The notes beneath the pieces are model-generated. The model was given only the letters and a program-made list of their open reading frames with translations. It ran no database searches and was not told the origin of the DNA. From Deinococcales bacterium (GTDB lineage Bacteria; Deinococcota; Deinococci; Deinococcales; JAAFIG01): a stretch of 55,208 bases of DNA. The stretch is taken from the NCBI GenBank assembly GCA_013298595.1, contig JAAFIG010000024.1, forward strand, positions 1 through 55,208, written 5' to 3'. Position numbers and translations under genes: made by a program. Positions 8,078 through 16,500 of this stretch are shown here, piece after piece (within the stretch, counting starts at the first letter, position 1; the number at the start of each line of letters is the position of its first letter).

Positions 8078-8923
8078 ATGAAAAAATTACTGCCATTGTT
8101 ACTGGTTATGGGGATGGGTGTGGCGGCTGCGCCCAGTGGAGCTGTGTTTTTGATTGGCTTTCCCTCTAACGAGCCTGGGGATAGTACTGATTTTGAAGTA
8201 TTAGGTGGTTTTCAGAATCAAAAATGGCAGAGTAGTAAAAGTGCCGAAGTCAAAGACAAAGATGTTTATGCCTTATGGAGTTTAGCGGGTAAAACCAAAG
8301 CAACGGCTGTGGGAGAAACCAAAAAATCGTATGAAGAACCTTGCCCAGATACGTATAGTGTGAAATTATTGCCATTGCCAAAACGCATAAGTTGGCTGGT
8401 TGCCACAAATGCCTCGTGGAATTTGCATCCTCGAGCAGTGACACGTTTACCTAACTCCAATGCCACTTATCAAAAAGTGGTCAAGGATTTCCTCGAGCAA
8501 GCTGGACTAAAAAACCCTGTAATTAAAATAAGTACGATTATCAAAACCGATTTAGATAACGATAAACAAGATGAGATTATTGTTGCCGCCACGAATGTTA
8601 ATCGTGTGACATATTTTCCAGATAGTGCGGCTCGAGCAGGAGATTACAGTGTTTTATTGGTTAGGAAAGTCATTGCAGGCAAAGTACAAACCCTTGTGCT
8701 TGGACAAGAAGTGCATTTAAAAGGCACCACAGAAGCTGATGTCACAGCTGGAACACAAAACAATCCAGATGTCTGGGATGTGGTGAATGTGCTTGATCTG
8801 AACGGCGATGGCAAACTCGAGATTCTGTTTTTTAATGCGATTTACGAAGATTATGCTGTTTCGGCAGTTGAATGGAATGGACAAAAATTTGTTGAACGCT
8901 TAATCAGTGGTTGTGGTGCCTAA
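8078..8923 (+). CDS. Secreted protein with FG-GAP/EF-hand-like Asp motifs
   Basis: 281 aa. ATG 8078 gives a clean signal peptide (MKKLLPLLLVMGMGVAAA); the in-frame ATG 8054, overlapping the ABC-F stop, would add eight residues in front of it. The mature protein has two calcium-site-like loops, DLDNDKQDEI (about residue 165) and DLNGDGKLEI (about residue 242), as in FG-GAP/VCBS repeat proteins, which bind calcium in extracellular beta-propellers. With only two such loops this is a partial or divergent propeller. Function unknown. The leaderless promoter at 8066 suggests it is transcribed independently of the ABC-F gene. Confidence 0.7.
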   Translation: MKKLLPLLLVMGMGVAAAPSGAVFLIGFPSNEPGDSTDFEVLGGFQNQKWQSSKSAEVKDKDVYALWSLAGKTKATAVGETKKSYEEPCPDTYSVKLLPLPKRISWLVATNASWNLHPRAVTRLPNSNATYQKVVKDFLEQAGLKNPVIKISTIIKTDLDNDKQDEIIVAATNVNRVTYFPDSAARAGDYSVLLVRKVIAGKVQTLVLGQEVHLKGTTEADVTAGTQNNPDVWDVVNVLDLNGDGKLEILFFNAIYEDYAVSAVEWNGQKFVERLISGCGA

Positions 8924-8967
8924 GGTTTTTTGGGTGTTTGGGTTGTTTTGACCTTTGTGCTTTACGT

Positions 8968-8973
8968 TAGACT
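8968..8973 (+). promoter_or_regulatory. Leaderless -10 box of the ccm operon
   Basis: TAGACT ends 7 bases before GTG 8981 of ccmA. A TTGACC lies at 8948-8953, with a short 14-base spacer. This would be the main promoter of the cytochrome c maturation operon. Confidence 0.6.
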
Positions 8974-8980
8974 ATCGACT

Positions 8981-9622
8981 GTGAACGCGTTGTCTTTGCA
9001 AGGTTTGGTACATCGGTATCAGCGTTCATATGTGCTACGAGGCACAAGTTTAGAATTACCAAGCAACGAGATTCTGGCATTGTATGGCTCGAATGGCGCG
9101 GGTAAAACCACGTTGCTTAAAATCATTGCCTCAAGTTTAGTGCCAACCCGAGGCAAGGGAGAGGTACTTGGTTTTGACTTAGCCAATCGTCTCGAGATTC
9201 GTAAACGAGTGCTGATTGTTTCGCATAGCCTTGGATTTTACCCCGATTTAACAGGCAAAGAAAATCTCGAGTTTGCTCTAAAAATGCACGGTAAAACTGG
9301 TAATATTGCTGCTGCGCTCGAGCAAGTTGGTTTAGCAACCGAAAACCGAGTGCGTGGTTTTTCAAGTGGTATGCGTAAACGTTTAGCTTTGGCTAAAATG
9401 GTCTTACTCGAGCCGACCTTAATCTTATTAGACGAACCTTTTGCTGCCCTAGACCCTGAAGGTAAAAACCTTGTCGAAAACATTATCCTCGAGCAGAAAA
9501 AACGTGGAGCTACTCTCATTATTACTTCTCATGAACCTGAACGAACCAATAAAATTGCTACTTTAACAGTCAATCTCGAGCATGGTGAAATCTCTAAACC
9601 TATTGTCCCCGAGGTTGCCTGA
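8981..9622 (+). CDS. ccmA: Cytochrome c maturation ABC ATPase CcmA
   Basis: 213 aa. ABC ATPase with Walker A GSNGAGKTTL (about residues 32-41), signature FSSGMRKRLALAK and Walker B LILLDEPFAALDPEG. CcmA drives the CcmABCD complex that releases holo-CcmE loaded with heme. GTG 8981 is chosen because TAGACT sits 7 bases ahead; the in-frame start at 8930 would add 17 hydrophobic residues not expected in CcmA. The position directly before ccmB, ccmC, ccmD and ccmE supports the assignment over a generic ABC ATPase. First gene of the operon. Confidence 0.93.
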   Translation: MNALSLQGLVHRYQRSYVLRGTSLELPSNEILALYGSNGAGKTTLLKIIASSLVPTRGKGEVLGFDLANRLEIRKRVLIVSHSLGFYPDLTGKENLEFALKMHGKTGNIAAALEQVGLATENRVRGFSSGMRKRLALAKMVLLEPTLILLDEPFAALDPEGKNLVENIILEQKKRGATLIITSHEPERTNKIATLTVNLEHGEISKPIVPEVA

Positions 9623-9695
9623 TGAACCACGCCAAAAACAAATTCCTAACGATTGTCTTTTTTCCTTCCTTTTACCTTCTTTCTTCGGAGTCTCG

Positions 9696-10370
9696 ATGAA
9701 CCCGTGGCATATCATTTGGGCAATCGCTGTCAAAGATTGGCGTGTCGAGGGTCGTGCTCGAGATGTGTTGGCAGCTACTTTGTTTTTTGCGGTTTTGGTA
9801 GTCACCATTCTGGCATTTGCCTTTGGTCCTGAAAGTGCAAAATTACGGGAAGCTGCCCCGGGAATTCTTTGGGTAGCTATTGCTTTTGCTAGTATTTTAG
9901 CGGCATCTCGAGCTTTTGCTGCCGAATCCGAAGATGGTGCCCTCGAGGCATTGTTATTGTACCCTGTTCCACACGAACTTATTTATTTGGGTAAGCTTCT
10001 TGGCAATCTTGGTTTGATGTTGCTAATAGCTGTTGTGATTACACCTTTTACCCTGATTATTTATGGAGTGGACATTTCAGGACGTGAATTACCTTTTGGG
10101 CTAGCTGTTTTGCTGGGTGTGACAGGTTTTAGTATTGTCTCGAGTTTTCAAAGTGCTTTAACCATTAATCTGCGCTCGAGAGAGAGTTTACTGCCTGTTT
10201 TAATCTTTCCTGTGGTAGTTCCTGTAATTATTGCCAGTGTCAAAGCTACAGTGGGCATTATTACCAAAGACCCCAGTATTGACGTGCAAAGTTGGTTGCA
10301 GTTGTTGCTGGGCTTTAATTTAGTGTATTTGGTGGTTTGTACTCTAGCGTTTCCGTATGCAGTCGAGTAG
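9696..10370 (+). CDS. ccmB: Heme exporter permease CcmB
   Basis: 224 aa, six predicted membrane helices, length typical of CcmB. Family features include a cytoplasmic KDWRVEGRAR segment near the N-terminus, AFAAESEDGALEALLLYP (about residues 70-90), and LINLRSRESLLPVLIFPVVVP-like text in the second half. ATG 9696 has CGGAG five bases upstream; the long upstream frame from 9582 overlaps ccmA and is not real. With CcmA it forms the ABC part of the heme handling complex in the cytoplasmic membrane. Confidence 0.93.
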   Translation: MNPWHIIWAIAVKDWRVEGRARDVLAATLFFAVLVVTILAFAFGPESAKLREAAPGILWVAIAFASILAASRAFAAESEDGALEALLLYPVPHELIYLGKLLGNLGLMLLIAVVITPFTLIIYGVDISGRELPFGLAVLLGVTGFSIVSSFQSALTINLRSRESLLPVLIFPVVVPVIIASVKATVGIITKDPSIDVQSWLQLLLGFNLVYLVVCTLAFPYAVE

Positions 10371-10472
10371 AATTTTCTAACTGCTTCATCGTGCTGGACT
10401 CCCTCAATCGGGGGAGGACTTATGTTCAAACCAGTTTCACCTTTGTTGCGTACAATAAGGCATGGAGGTCTT

Positions 10473-11204
10473 ATGTTGACCCAGAAAAAACTATTTGATG
10501 CGCCGTGGCTAACACCTGCATTAGGTTTACTCAGTGTTGTTGTGATATCAGTTTCCTTGTTTTTTACATTCACAGCTCAACCTGATGTATTGCAAGGCTA
10601 TTTGACACGAATTCTGCCAATTCATGTTGGAGCTTCGTGGTTAGCTTATTTAGCCTTTGGTTTAACAGCTGTGTTTGGTTTAACCTACTTAATTACGCGA
10701 AATTACCACTGGGATCGACTATCGGCAGCCAGCAGTGAAATCGGTGTGGTTTTCATTGTGTTGTCACTGTTTAGTGGTGCCTTATGGGGTCGTCCTGCTT
10801 GGGGTGCATACTGGTCTTGGGGCGATGCTCGTCTGACCACCACTGCTTTAATGCTCATGGTTTACGTTGGCATGCTCATGGTGCGTGGCATGATCGAAGA
10901 TACTGGTCGGCGTGCTCGAGTCAGTGCTGTGATTGGCATTGTGGCGAGTGTGGGTGTACCAATCAATTATCTTAGTGTCTACTGGTGGAGTACCCTACAT
11001 CAAAGCCCAACACTTTCGATTGTTGAGAGGCGAAGTGCTTTACAAAATTCTGGTATTTTAATTGGTTTTTTAGTTGGTTTGCTCGGCTTTACAATTCTGT
11101 ATGTGTATTTATTGCGTTTGCGTGGACAACTGGCTTTACAACAAGCTCGTCTCGAGGAACACGAACTCGAACTCGAACTAAAAGGAGTATTGGCTCATGA
11201 CTGA
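10473..11204 (+). CDS. ccmC: Heme delivery protein CcmC
   Basis: 243 aa, six membrane helices, with the heme-handling tryptophan-rich motif in the form WGAYWSWGDARLTTT (about residues 112-126). CcmC passes heme to CcmE on the periplasmic side. Two in-frame starts have equally good ribosome binding sites: ATG 10422 (GGGGAGG ahead) and ATG 10473 (GGAGG ahead). I use 10473, which gives the usual length; 10422 would add 17 residues. The two start regions are near copies of each other, 51 bases apart (see findings). The stop overlaps ccmD by 8 bases. Confidence 0.92.
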   Translation: MLTQKKLFDAPWLTPALGLLSVVVISVSLFFTFTAQPDVLQGYLTRILPIHVGASWLAYLAFGLTAVFGLTYLITRNYHWDRLSAASSEIGVVFIVLSLFSGALWGRPAWGAYWSWGDARLTTTALMLMVYVGMLMVRGMIEDTGRRARVSAVIGIVASVGVPINYLSVYWWSTLHQSPTLSIVERRSALQNSGILIGFLVGLLGFTILYVYLLRLRGQLALQQARLEEHELELELKGVLAHD

Positions 11205-11364
11205 AGTTTTAGGTAGCCCAAATCAATGGGATGTCTTTGTTTTTTGGGTGTATGGTGCAGCCTTTTTTCTTCTTGGCGGCTACGCTTTATATTTGATTCG
11301 TTTTAATCAACGATTAAAAATGCAAGAAAAAAATCTCGTACAACCATCTCGAGAGCGATCATGA
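11197..11364 (+). CDS. ccmD: CcmD, small heme exporter subunit
   Basis: 55 aa. It starts within the end of ccmC (ATG 11197) and its TGA overlaps the ATG of ccmE (ATGA at 11361-11364). One membrane helix (VFVFWVYGAAFFLLGGYALYL, split here as VFVFWVYGAA then FFLLGGYALYL) is followed by a basic cytoplasmic tail rich in Arg, Lys and Gln, the standard CcmD plan. CcmD stabilises CcmABC and assists holo-CcmE release. Position between ccmC and ccmE is the canonical one. Confidence 0.9.
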   Translation: MTEVLGSPNQWDVFVFWVYGAAFFLLGGYALYLIRFNQRLKMQEKNLVQPSRERS

Positions 11365-11801
11365 AAGCCAATACTAAGTACATCATCGGAGCTGTGGTGG
11401 TGCTGATTGGTATCGCTGTCATTCTTACTTCGAGTTTACAAAACAATTTAGTGTTCTTTATTACCCCATCGGAATTTGCTCGTGATCAAGAAAAATTGGG
11501 TAACCGCACAATTCGACTGGGTGGGGTGGTCGAGCCAGGCAGTGTAAAATTTAATCGTGACACCATCGAAGTGAGTTTTAAAATTTCGGATGGTACAACT
11601 GTGTTACCCATTAGTCATAAAGGTACGCCACCAGATTTATTTCGTGAAGGTATGGGTGTGACGGTGCAAGGTAGGCTCGAGAATGGTGTTTTTAAAGGCG
11701 AGGAGTTACTGGTGCGTCATTCTGAGGAGTACAAAGCCCCAAAGCCAGGTGAAAAACTCGATTATCGTCGAATTGTGGCTGCTATCAAGGATTCACAATG
11801 A
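11361..11801 (+). CDS. ccmE: Heme chaperone CcmE
   Basis: 146 aa. One N-terminal membrane anchor (residues 7-25) and a periplasmic OB-fold: FFITPSEF, IRLGGVV.PGSV, VSFKISDG, VTVQGRL. The covalent heme-binding His is His120 in VRHSEEY, with Tyr124 as the conserved partner. CcmE is thus the His-type heme chaperone, not the Cys variant of some archaea and sulfate reducers. Overlaps ccmD upstream and the Uma2-like gene downstream by ATGA. Confidence 0.95.
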   Translation: MKANTKYIIGAVVVLIGIAVILTSSLQNNLVFFITPSEFARDQEKLGNRTIRLGGVVEPGSVKFNRDTIEVSFKISDGTTVLPISHKGTPPDLFREGMGVTVQGRLENGVFKGEELLVRHSEEYKAPKPGEKLDYRRIVAAIKDSQ

Positions 11802-12367
11802 CTCAACTGCTCGAGCCACCCAAGGAAGGCAAACTCAAATTTGCTCTTTCGGATTTTGAGTGGTTGTCTGAGCAAGGTTTCTTTAACGATTGGCATGTTG
11901 AACTACTAAATGGAGAAATTTTTGTGAAAGGTCAGCAAGGGTTTCGTCATGCTCAAGCCATTAGAGAAATAAACCAGCAATTTGTTATTGCTTTACAAAG
12001 TAAAGCCTATGCTTCGAGTCAGTGTCCAATGGTGTTAATCAATCCACCACCAGATTTTGTTGAACCCGATTTGGCTTTACTGCATTTACCTAAAGAACAA
12101 TACGCCCAACGAGATGTTACGAACACCGATGCTTACTTAGTGATAGAAGTTTCGGATAGCACTTTGGTACGTGACCAAAACGAGAAACTCGAGGCATATG
12201 CCCGTAATTACTTACCTGAATACTGGATTTATAACCTCAATGCTAATTGGCTTGAGGTGTACCGTCAACCAAATGGCAAAACCTATGATGTCATACAAAA
12301 ATTTACTATTGGGCAAGTTGTTGCACCGCTCGAGTTTCCAGATGTACTTGTGCAGTGGTGGGTTTAA
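11798..12367 (+). CDS. Uma2-family (DUF820) nuclease-fold protein inside the ccm operon
   Basis: 189 aa. It has the Uma2 layout: HVELLNGEIF, then GFRHAQAIREI, EPDLALL (acidic active-site strand), YLVIEVSDST and EKLEAYARNYLPEYWI. This is a PD-(D/E)xK-like fold with candidate residues Asp of EPDL, Glu of IEVS and Lys of EKLE. The function of Uma2 proteins is not established; they are common in cyanobacteria and Deinococcota and often spread horizontally. It overlaps ccmE by 4 bases and ends 24 bases before ccmF, so it is co-transcribed with ccm genes although it has no known part in heme handling. Confidence 0.88.
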   Translation: MTQLLEPPKEGKLKFALSDFEWLSEQGFFNDWHVELLNGEIFVKGQQGFRHAQAIREINQQFVIALQSKAYASSQCPMVLINPPPDFVEPDLALLHLPKEQYAQRDVTNTDAYLVIEVSDSTLVRDQNEKLEAYARNYLPEYWIYNLNANWLEVYRQPNGKTYDVIQKFTIGQVVAPLEFPDVLVQWWV

Positions 12368-12391
12368 GTTGAACAAAGTCTCGAGGTATAT

Positions 12392-14353
12392 ATGAGTTGG
12401 TTAGGTGAATCTGCGGTTTTAATTGCATTAATCTTTTGTGTGTTTGGCGCTGTAACTGCGTGGCGAGCTGGGCAAACATTGGATGCACGGCTCGAGTTAG
12501 TGGCACGGCGCACAGCAGGTATCACTTGGTTGTTCTCGAGCCTAGGTATGGCGGTGTTATGGGTGGCATTGCTGCAAAACGATACTTCGGTGCGTTATGT
12601 AGCAAACCATAGTGTCAGTACTAGCCCTTTATGGGTCAAAATTGTCAGTTTATGGGGTGCGCTCGAGGGTAGTATTTTGCTTTGGGCTTGGATTTTAGCT
12701 GGTTTTGTTGCCTTGCTGGCTTGGGTTGCAAAACCTGATATTTTGCGTCCTTATGCCTTGGCAGTGATGTTTTTTGTTTTGGCTTTTTTTCTCGGGGTCA
12801 ATGCCAGTGTGGGTAGCCCATTTATCGAAGTGCCAATTCCTCCTCCTGATGGTCGTGGTCCAAATGCGTTACTGCAAAACCATTGGATGATGGCGGTGCA
12901 TCCGATGCTGATGTACATTGGTGTGGTTGGATTGAGTGTGCCTTTTGCGTATGCAATGGCAGCCTTATTAACAGGTCAGGTTGGTGAGACTTGGTTACAA
13001 CAGACGCGTCGTTGGACAGTAACAGCCTGGATTTTTTTATCCGCCGCTATTATTTCGGGTGGTTGGTGGAGTTATGAAGTGCTTGGTTGGGGCGGTTACT
13101 GGGCATGGGATCCAGTTGAAAATGCCAGTATTATACCTTGGTTTTTTGCAACTGCTTTTTTACATAGTCTACAAATCCAAGAACGTCGCCGTATGCTGGT
13201 TGGCTGGAATTTAGGGCTAATTGTGGCAGCCTTTACCAGCACCTTATTGGGCACTTTTTTAACCCGCAGTGGCATTGTGCAAAGCGTTCATGCTTTTGCG
13301 GCGGGTGCAATAGGACCTGTGTTCTTTGGATTTTTAGTAGTAACCATCGTTTTAGTACTTGGTATCGCTTATCAAAAACTGCATCTGATTCGTGATGAAC
13401 ACCAACTTGATAGCCCAGCATCTCGAGAAGGTGCGTTTTTAATGGGCAATTTATTATTCTCGAGTTTTGCTGCAACAGTGCTGATTGGTACGTTATTCCC
13501 AGTTTTTGTTGAAGCTTTTACAGGGGCGAAATCCTCGGTTGGAGCGCCTTTTTTTAATGCAGTTGGTGTGCCGTTGGGCTTAGCTATTTTGGCATTACAA
13601 GCAATTGGTCCAGCTTTGTCGTGGCGACGTGCCACAGGAGATAGCTTGCGCCAAAGTCTGACAGTGCCAGCCATACTCGCAGTCATCATGGCAGTGGTTG
13701 GTTTTGTCTTGGGTGCTCGAGAGTGGTCTGTGGTTTTAACAGTGTTGTTTGCATTTTTTAATATTTTTGTGATGGTGCGTTTGACCGATAAAGCCATTCT
13801 TGCGCGGCAAAAAGCTGTTGGGCAATCGTGGTTAGCAGCTATCGGCGATTTGGTCAATGCTTTTCCACGTCGGTATGGGGCATATATTGCACATTTTGGG
13901 GTGCTGGTTGTGAGTTTAGGCATTGCTTTTAGTGGTGCTTATAAATCCGAACAAGAACTGAGTTTTAAAATTGGACAAAGCCATATGGTGCAAGGGCATG
14001 AAATTACCTATTTACGTTTGGTTGGTGAAGAAAAACCAGAACGTATTGTGCAAGCTGCCGAGATTCTTCTTGATGGCGAGAGTTTCTTTCCTGCCCAAAA
14101 TCAGTATAAAACGCAGCAGATGAATGTCGCTACACCCGCTGTGCAATACAACTTCCTTGGCGATTTTTACGTGATTTTTCTTGAGTCTGATGCCAAGGGC
14201 ACACAAGTCTCACTGAAATTTATTAATAGTCCACTGGTTTCTTGGATTTGGTTTGGTGGTTTAATCATCATTATTGGTGCGGGTTTAACCCTGATTCCAG
14301 CGGTTCAAATCCAAAGCTCGAGAAACAAAACCGAATTTGTTGCAGCTGATTAA
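12392..14353 (+). CDS. ccmF: Heme lyase CcmF
   Basis: 653 aa, about 14-15 membrane helices. It has the WWD heme-binding motif in GWGGYWAWDPVENASIIPW (about residues 231-249) and the flanking conserved His residues, for example in QNHWMMAVHPMLMYIG. CcmF ligates heme from CcmE to apocytochrome CxxCH thiols with CcmG and CcmH. GAGG lies upstream of ATG 12392. CTCGAG is missing from 12668 to 13421, the stretch encoding the most conserved helices. Confidence 0.95.
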   Translation: MSWLGESAVLIALIFCVFGAVTAWRAGQTLDARLELVARRTAGITWLFSSLGMAVLWVALLQNDTSVRYVANHSVSTSPLWVKIVSLWGALEGSILLWAWILAGFVALLAWVAKPDILRPYALAVMFFVLAFFLGVNASVGSPFIEVPIPPPDGRGPNALLQNHWMMAVHPMLMYIGVVGLSVPFAYAMAALLTGQVGETWLQQTRRWTVTAWIFLSAAIISGGWWSYEVLGWGGYWAWDPVENASIIPWFFATAFLHSLQIQERRRMLVGWNLGLIVAAFTSTLLGTFLTRSGIVQSVHAFAAGAIGPVFFGFLVVTIVLVLGIAYQKLHLIRDEHQLDSPASREGAFLMGNLLFSSFAATVLIGTLFPVFVEAFTGAKSSVGAPFFNAVGVPLGLAILALQAIGPALSWRRATGDSLRQSLTVPAILAVIMAVVGFVLGAREWSVVLTVLFAFFNIFVMVRLTDKAILARQKAVGQSWLAAIGDLVNAFPRRYGAYIAHFGVLVVSLGIAFSGAYKSEQELSFKIGQSHMVQGHEITYLRLVGEEKPERIVQAAEILLDGESFFPAQNQYKTQQMNVATPAVQYNFLGDFYVIFLESDAKGTQVSLKFINSPLVSWIWFGGLIIIIGAGLTLIPAVQIQSSRNKTEFVAAD

Positions 14354-14357
14354 GGGG

Positions 14358-14363
14358 TAATGT
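14358..14363 (+). promoter_or_regulatory. Possible internal leaderless -10 box before ccmG
   Basis: TAATGT ends 6 bases before ATG 14370, within the 16-base gap after ccmF. It may add transcription of ccmG onward; a chance match is possible. Confidence 0.35.
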
Positions 14364-14369
14364 AAAGAT

Positions 14370-14933
14370 ATGAAACCATCAGAATTAAAACCAAATAGCA
14401 CTTTGCGTAATATTATTGTGATTGGTAGTGTTGTTGCTATTCTTGGTGTCTTGGCTGCTGGGTTGTTAAAACCAGCTCAGGAGGGCAATAAAAGTACAGC
14501 CTTACTCGAGGGTAAAGCAGCCCCAGTTTTTGATCTTGCCATGATTAATGGTGGTCGGATTCAACTCGAGCAATTTAAGGGTAAACCTGTGGTGCTGAAT
14601 TTCTTTGCTTCATGGTGTGTGCCTTGTAAAGACGAAGCGCCAATGCTTTCGCAAGCAGCCGTGGAGTACAGTAAAAAAGGTGTGGTTTTTTTAGGGATTG
14701 CTTATAACGACAAAGAAGATAAAGCTCGAGAATTTGCTAATACCTATGATCTCGGTTTCCCAATTCTGATGGATGACTCGAGTGATGCGGGTCGGACAAG
14801 TGTGAAGTACGCGCTTTTTGGTGTGCCTGAAACATTCTTTATTGATAAGGATGGCATTGTACAAAAGCACCATCCCGAGCCAATTACTCGAGCTAAGCTC
14901 GAGGCTGGTTTGAAACGTATTGGGGTTGAATGA
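14370..14933 (+). CDS. ccmG: Thiol:disulfide oxidoreductase CcmG (TlpA/ResA-like)
   Basis: 187 aa. N-terminal membrane anchor (residues 14-32) and a thioredoxin fold with active site WCVPC (Cys83, Cys86) and the cis-Pro segment GVPETFFID. It reduces the cysteines of apocytochrome c or of CcmH before heme attachment. It ends ATGA-overlapped with ccmH, which fixes the ccm role rather than a general TlpA role. Confidence 0.92.
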   Translation: MKPSELKPNSTLRNIIVIGSVVAILGVLAAGLLKPAQEGNKSTALLEGKAAPVFDLAMINGGRIQLEQFKGKPVVLNFFASWCVPCKDEAPMLSQAAVEYSKKGVVFLGIAYNDKEDKAREFANTYDLGFPILMDDSSDAGRTSVKYALFGVPETFFIDKDGIVQKHHPEPITRAKLEAGLKRIGVE

Positions 14934-15370
14934 TGAAATTGGTGTGTGTGTTGTTGCTGTTTTTTGCTTCGATTGGCTTGGCACAGTCTTCACTTGAGAA
15001 CCAAGCGCGTTTAATTGGTAACGAGTTGCGTTGTCCTGTTTGCGACGGGGCAGCTATTACCGAAAGTCCATCAGATTTTGCCCGTAGTATGCTGGCAGAA
15101 GTGACTGCACAGTTAAAAGCAGGGAAATCCAAATCAGATATTCTGACTTTTTTTACGAGTAGATATGGCGATTCGGTATTATTAAAACCGCCATTTTCGG
15201 GGCTTGGTTTGCTGGTCTGGTTATTGCCATTGCTTGTGTTTATTGGTGGCGCATTTTTGCTGATCAATTACTTGCGCCGCTCGAGTTCTCAACCGCTCGA
15301 AACTGCCGACCCTGTTTTGCTTGAGCGGGTTAAAGCGCAACTTGAAACTTCAAATCAGGTGCACTCATGA
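14930..15370 (+). CDS. ccmH: Cytochrome c maturation protein CcmH (CcmL/CycL type)
   Basis: 146 aa. Signal peptide (to about residue 19), then the redox motif LRCPVC (Cys35, Cys38) and the conserved helical block SDILTFFTSRYGDSVLLKPP, followed by one membrane helix (GLLVWLLPLLVFIGGAFLLI). It presents apocytochrome thiols to CcmF. Two tandem ATGs (14930, 14933) both work; the first overlaps the ccmG stop. Confidence 0.93.
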   Translation: MMKLVCVLLLFFASIGLAQSSLENQARLIGNELRCPVCDGAAITESPSDFARSMLAEVTAQLKAGKSKSDILTFFTSRYGDSVLLKPPFSGLGLLVWLLPLLVFIGGAFLLINYLRRSSSQPLETADPVLLERVKAQLETSNQVHS

Positions 15371-16500
15371 TTCCGTGGTTGATCGCATTGGCAGTTCTCG
15401 CGGTTTTATTGACTTTTTTTGTTTTACTGCCATTGCGCGGTCGTACAGCCGAAATTCGGGTCAGAACCCCTCAAGACGAATTGCAAAACGAATTAGATTT
15501 GTTGTACACCCAAATTCGTCAACTCGAGCAGCAGCATACAAATAGCGAAGTTACCACTGCCGATTACGAGCGTTTTCGTTTACGCGATGAAATCCGAGCA
15601 GCAAAGTTACTCGAGCGTATCGAAAAAACACCTAAAATTGTTGCACTACAAAAACCGCCTGCAACCTTAGGCAGTGGATTCATTTGGTTCGTGGGTATTT
15701 TTGTGGTTTTGGGCGGACTGAGTGCTTTGGCAGTACCGAGTCTCGAGTCTTTAGCTTTGCGCCCAGCCGAACGAGAATTATTTGCTAATCAAAAATCTTT
15801 GATTGCTTTGGGGGCAGAACTCAATACTTTTGCCCAAGCCAACAAAGATAAACCCCAAGTGCTTTTTCCTGTGGATTTATTGATGCGTTACGCCGATGTT
15901 GCTTGGAAACTTGAGGATTACACCGATGCCGAAAAAGGTTACAGTTCGGTGATTCGTCAATTTACAGATGCAGCTCAAAAAGATAAAACCCTGAAACCAG
16001 ATGCCAAAGTGGTTCATGCGCTCTCGAGATATGGTCAAATTTTATTTTTTAATGGTAAAAATGATGAAGCTTTACAGTTACTACAAACCGCTGCCCAATT
16101 TAAAAACGCTGAAGCCTATTTAACAATTGGTAATATTTTATTCAGTGTCAAAAACAACCCTCAAGGGGCAATCAAAGCCTGGGAAACGTTTCAAAAACTG
16201 AACACCGACAAAGAATTTGGTGCTCGAGTACCTGATTTAATTGCAGCTGCTAAAACCCGAATTCGGGCGGCTAATCCTGCTGCCGAGCTATTCGCACAAA
16301 ATTGTGCGGCTTGCCACGGTGCCCAAGCCCAAGGTTTGGTTGGACCTAATTTAAAAACCTCCAGTAAAGCCAAAGATGCCGAATTTGTCAAATTGCAACT
16401 TGCTAATGGCTCGAGAAATCAGCAAATGCCTGCTTTTAAGAAAATTCAAGGTAAAGCCCTCGAGCAACTGATTGTGTACGTTACTAACTTAAAACCATGA
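15367..16500 (+). CDS. CcmI-like TPR protein fused to a cytochrome c domain
   Basis: 377 aa. Residues 1-25 and about 100-118 are membrane helices around a charged loop with QNELDLLYTQIRQLEQQ, the CcmI N-terminal plan. A TPR-like region follows (about residues 175-290: VAWKLEDYTDAEKGYSSVI, ALSRYGQILFFNGKNDEAL, AYLTIGNILFSVKNNPQGAI). The C-terminus is a class I cytochrome c domain with CAACH (313-317) and a probable Met ligand in QQMPAF. CcmI holds apocytochrome c for heme ligation; here it carries a substrate-like domain of its own. Overlaps ccmH and the Rieske gene by ATGA. Confidence 0.85.
   Translation: MIPWLIALAVLAVLLTFFVLLPLRGRTAEIRVRTPQDELQNELDLLYTQIRQLEQQHTNSEVTTADYERFRLRDEIRAAKLLERIEKTPKIVALQKPPATLGSGFIWFVGIFVVLGGLSALAVPSLESLALRPAERELFANQKSLIALGAELNTFAQANKDKPQVLFPVDLLMRYADVAWKLEDYTDAEKGYSSVIRQFTDAAQKDKTLKPDAKVVHALSRYGQILFFNGKNDEALQLLQTAAQFKNAEAYLTIGNILFSVKNNPQGAIKAWETFQKLNTDKEFGARVPDLIAAAKTRIRAANPAAELFAQNCAACHGAQAQGLVGPNLKTSSKAKDAEFVKLQLANGSRNQQMPAFKKIQGKALEQLIVYVTNLKP

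Noticed and set aside
14893-15267. Minus-strand frame across ccmG/ccmH
   Set aside because: Antisense to two well supported genes with no start signal or family.
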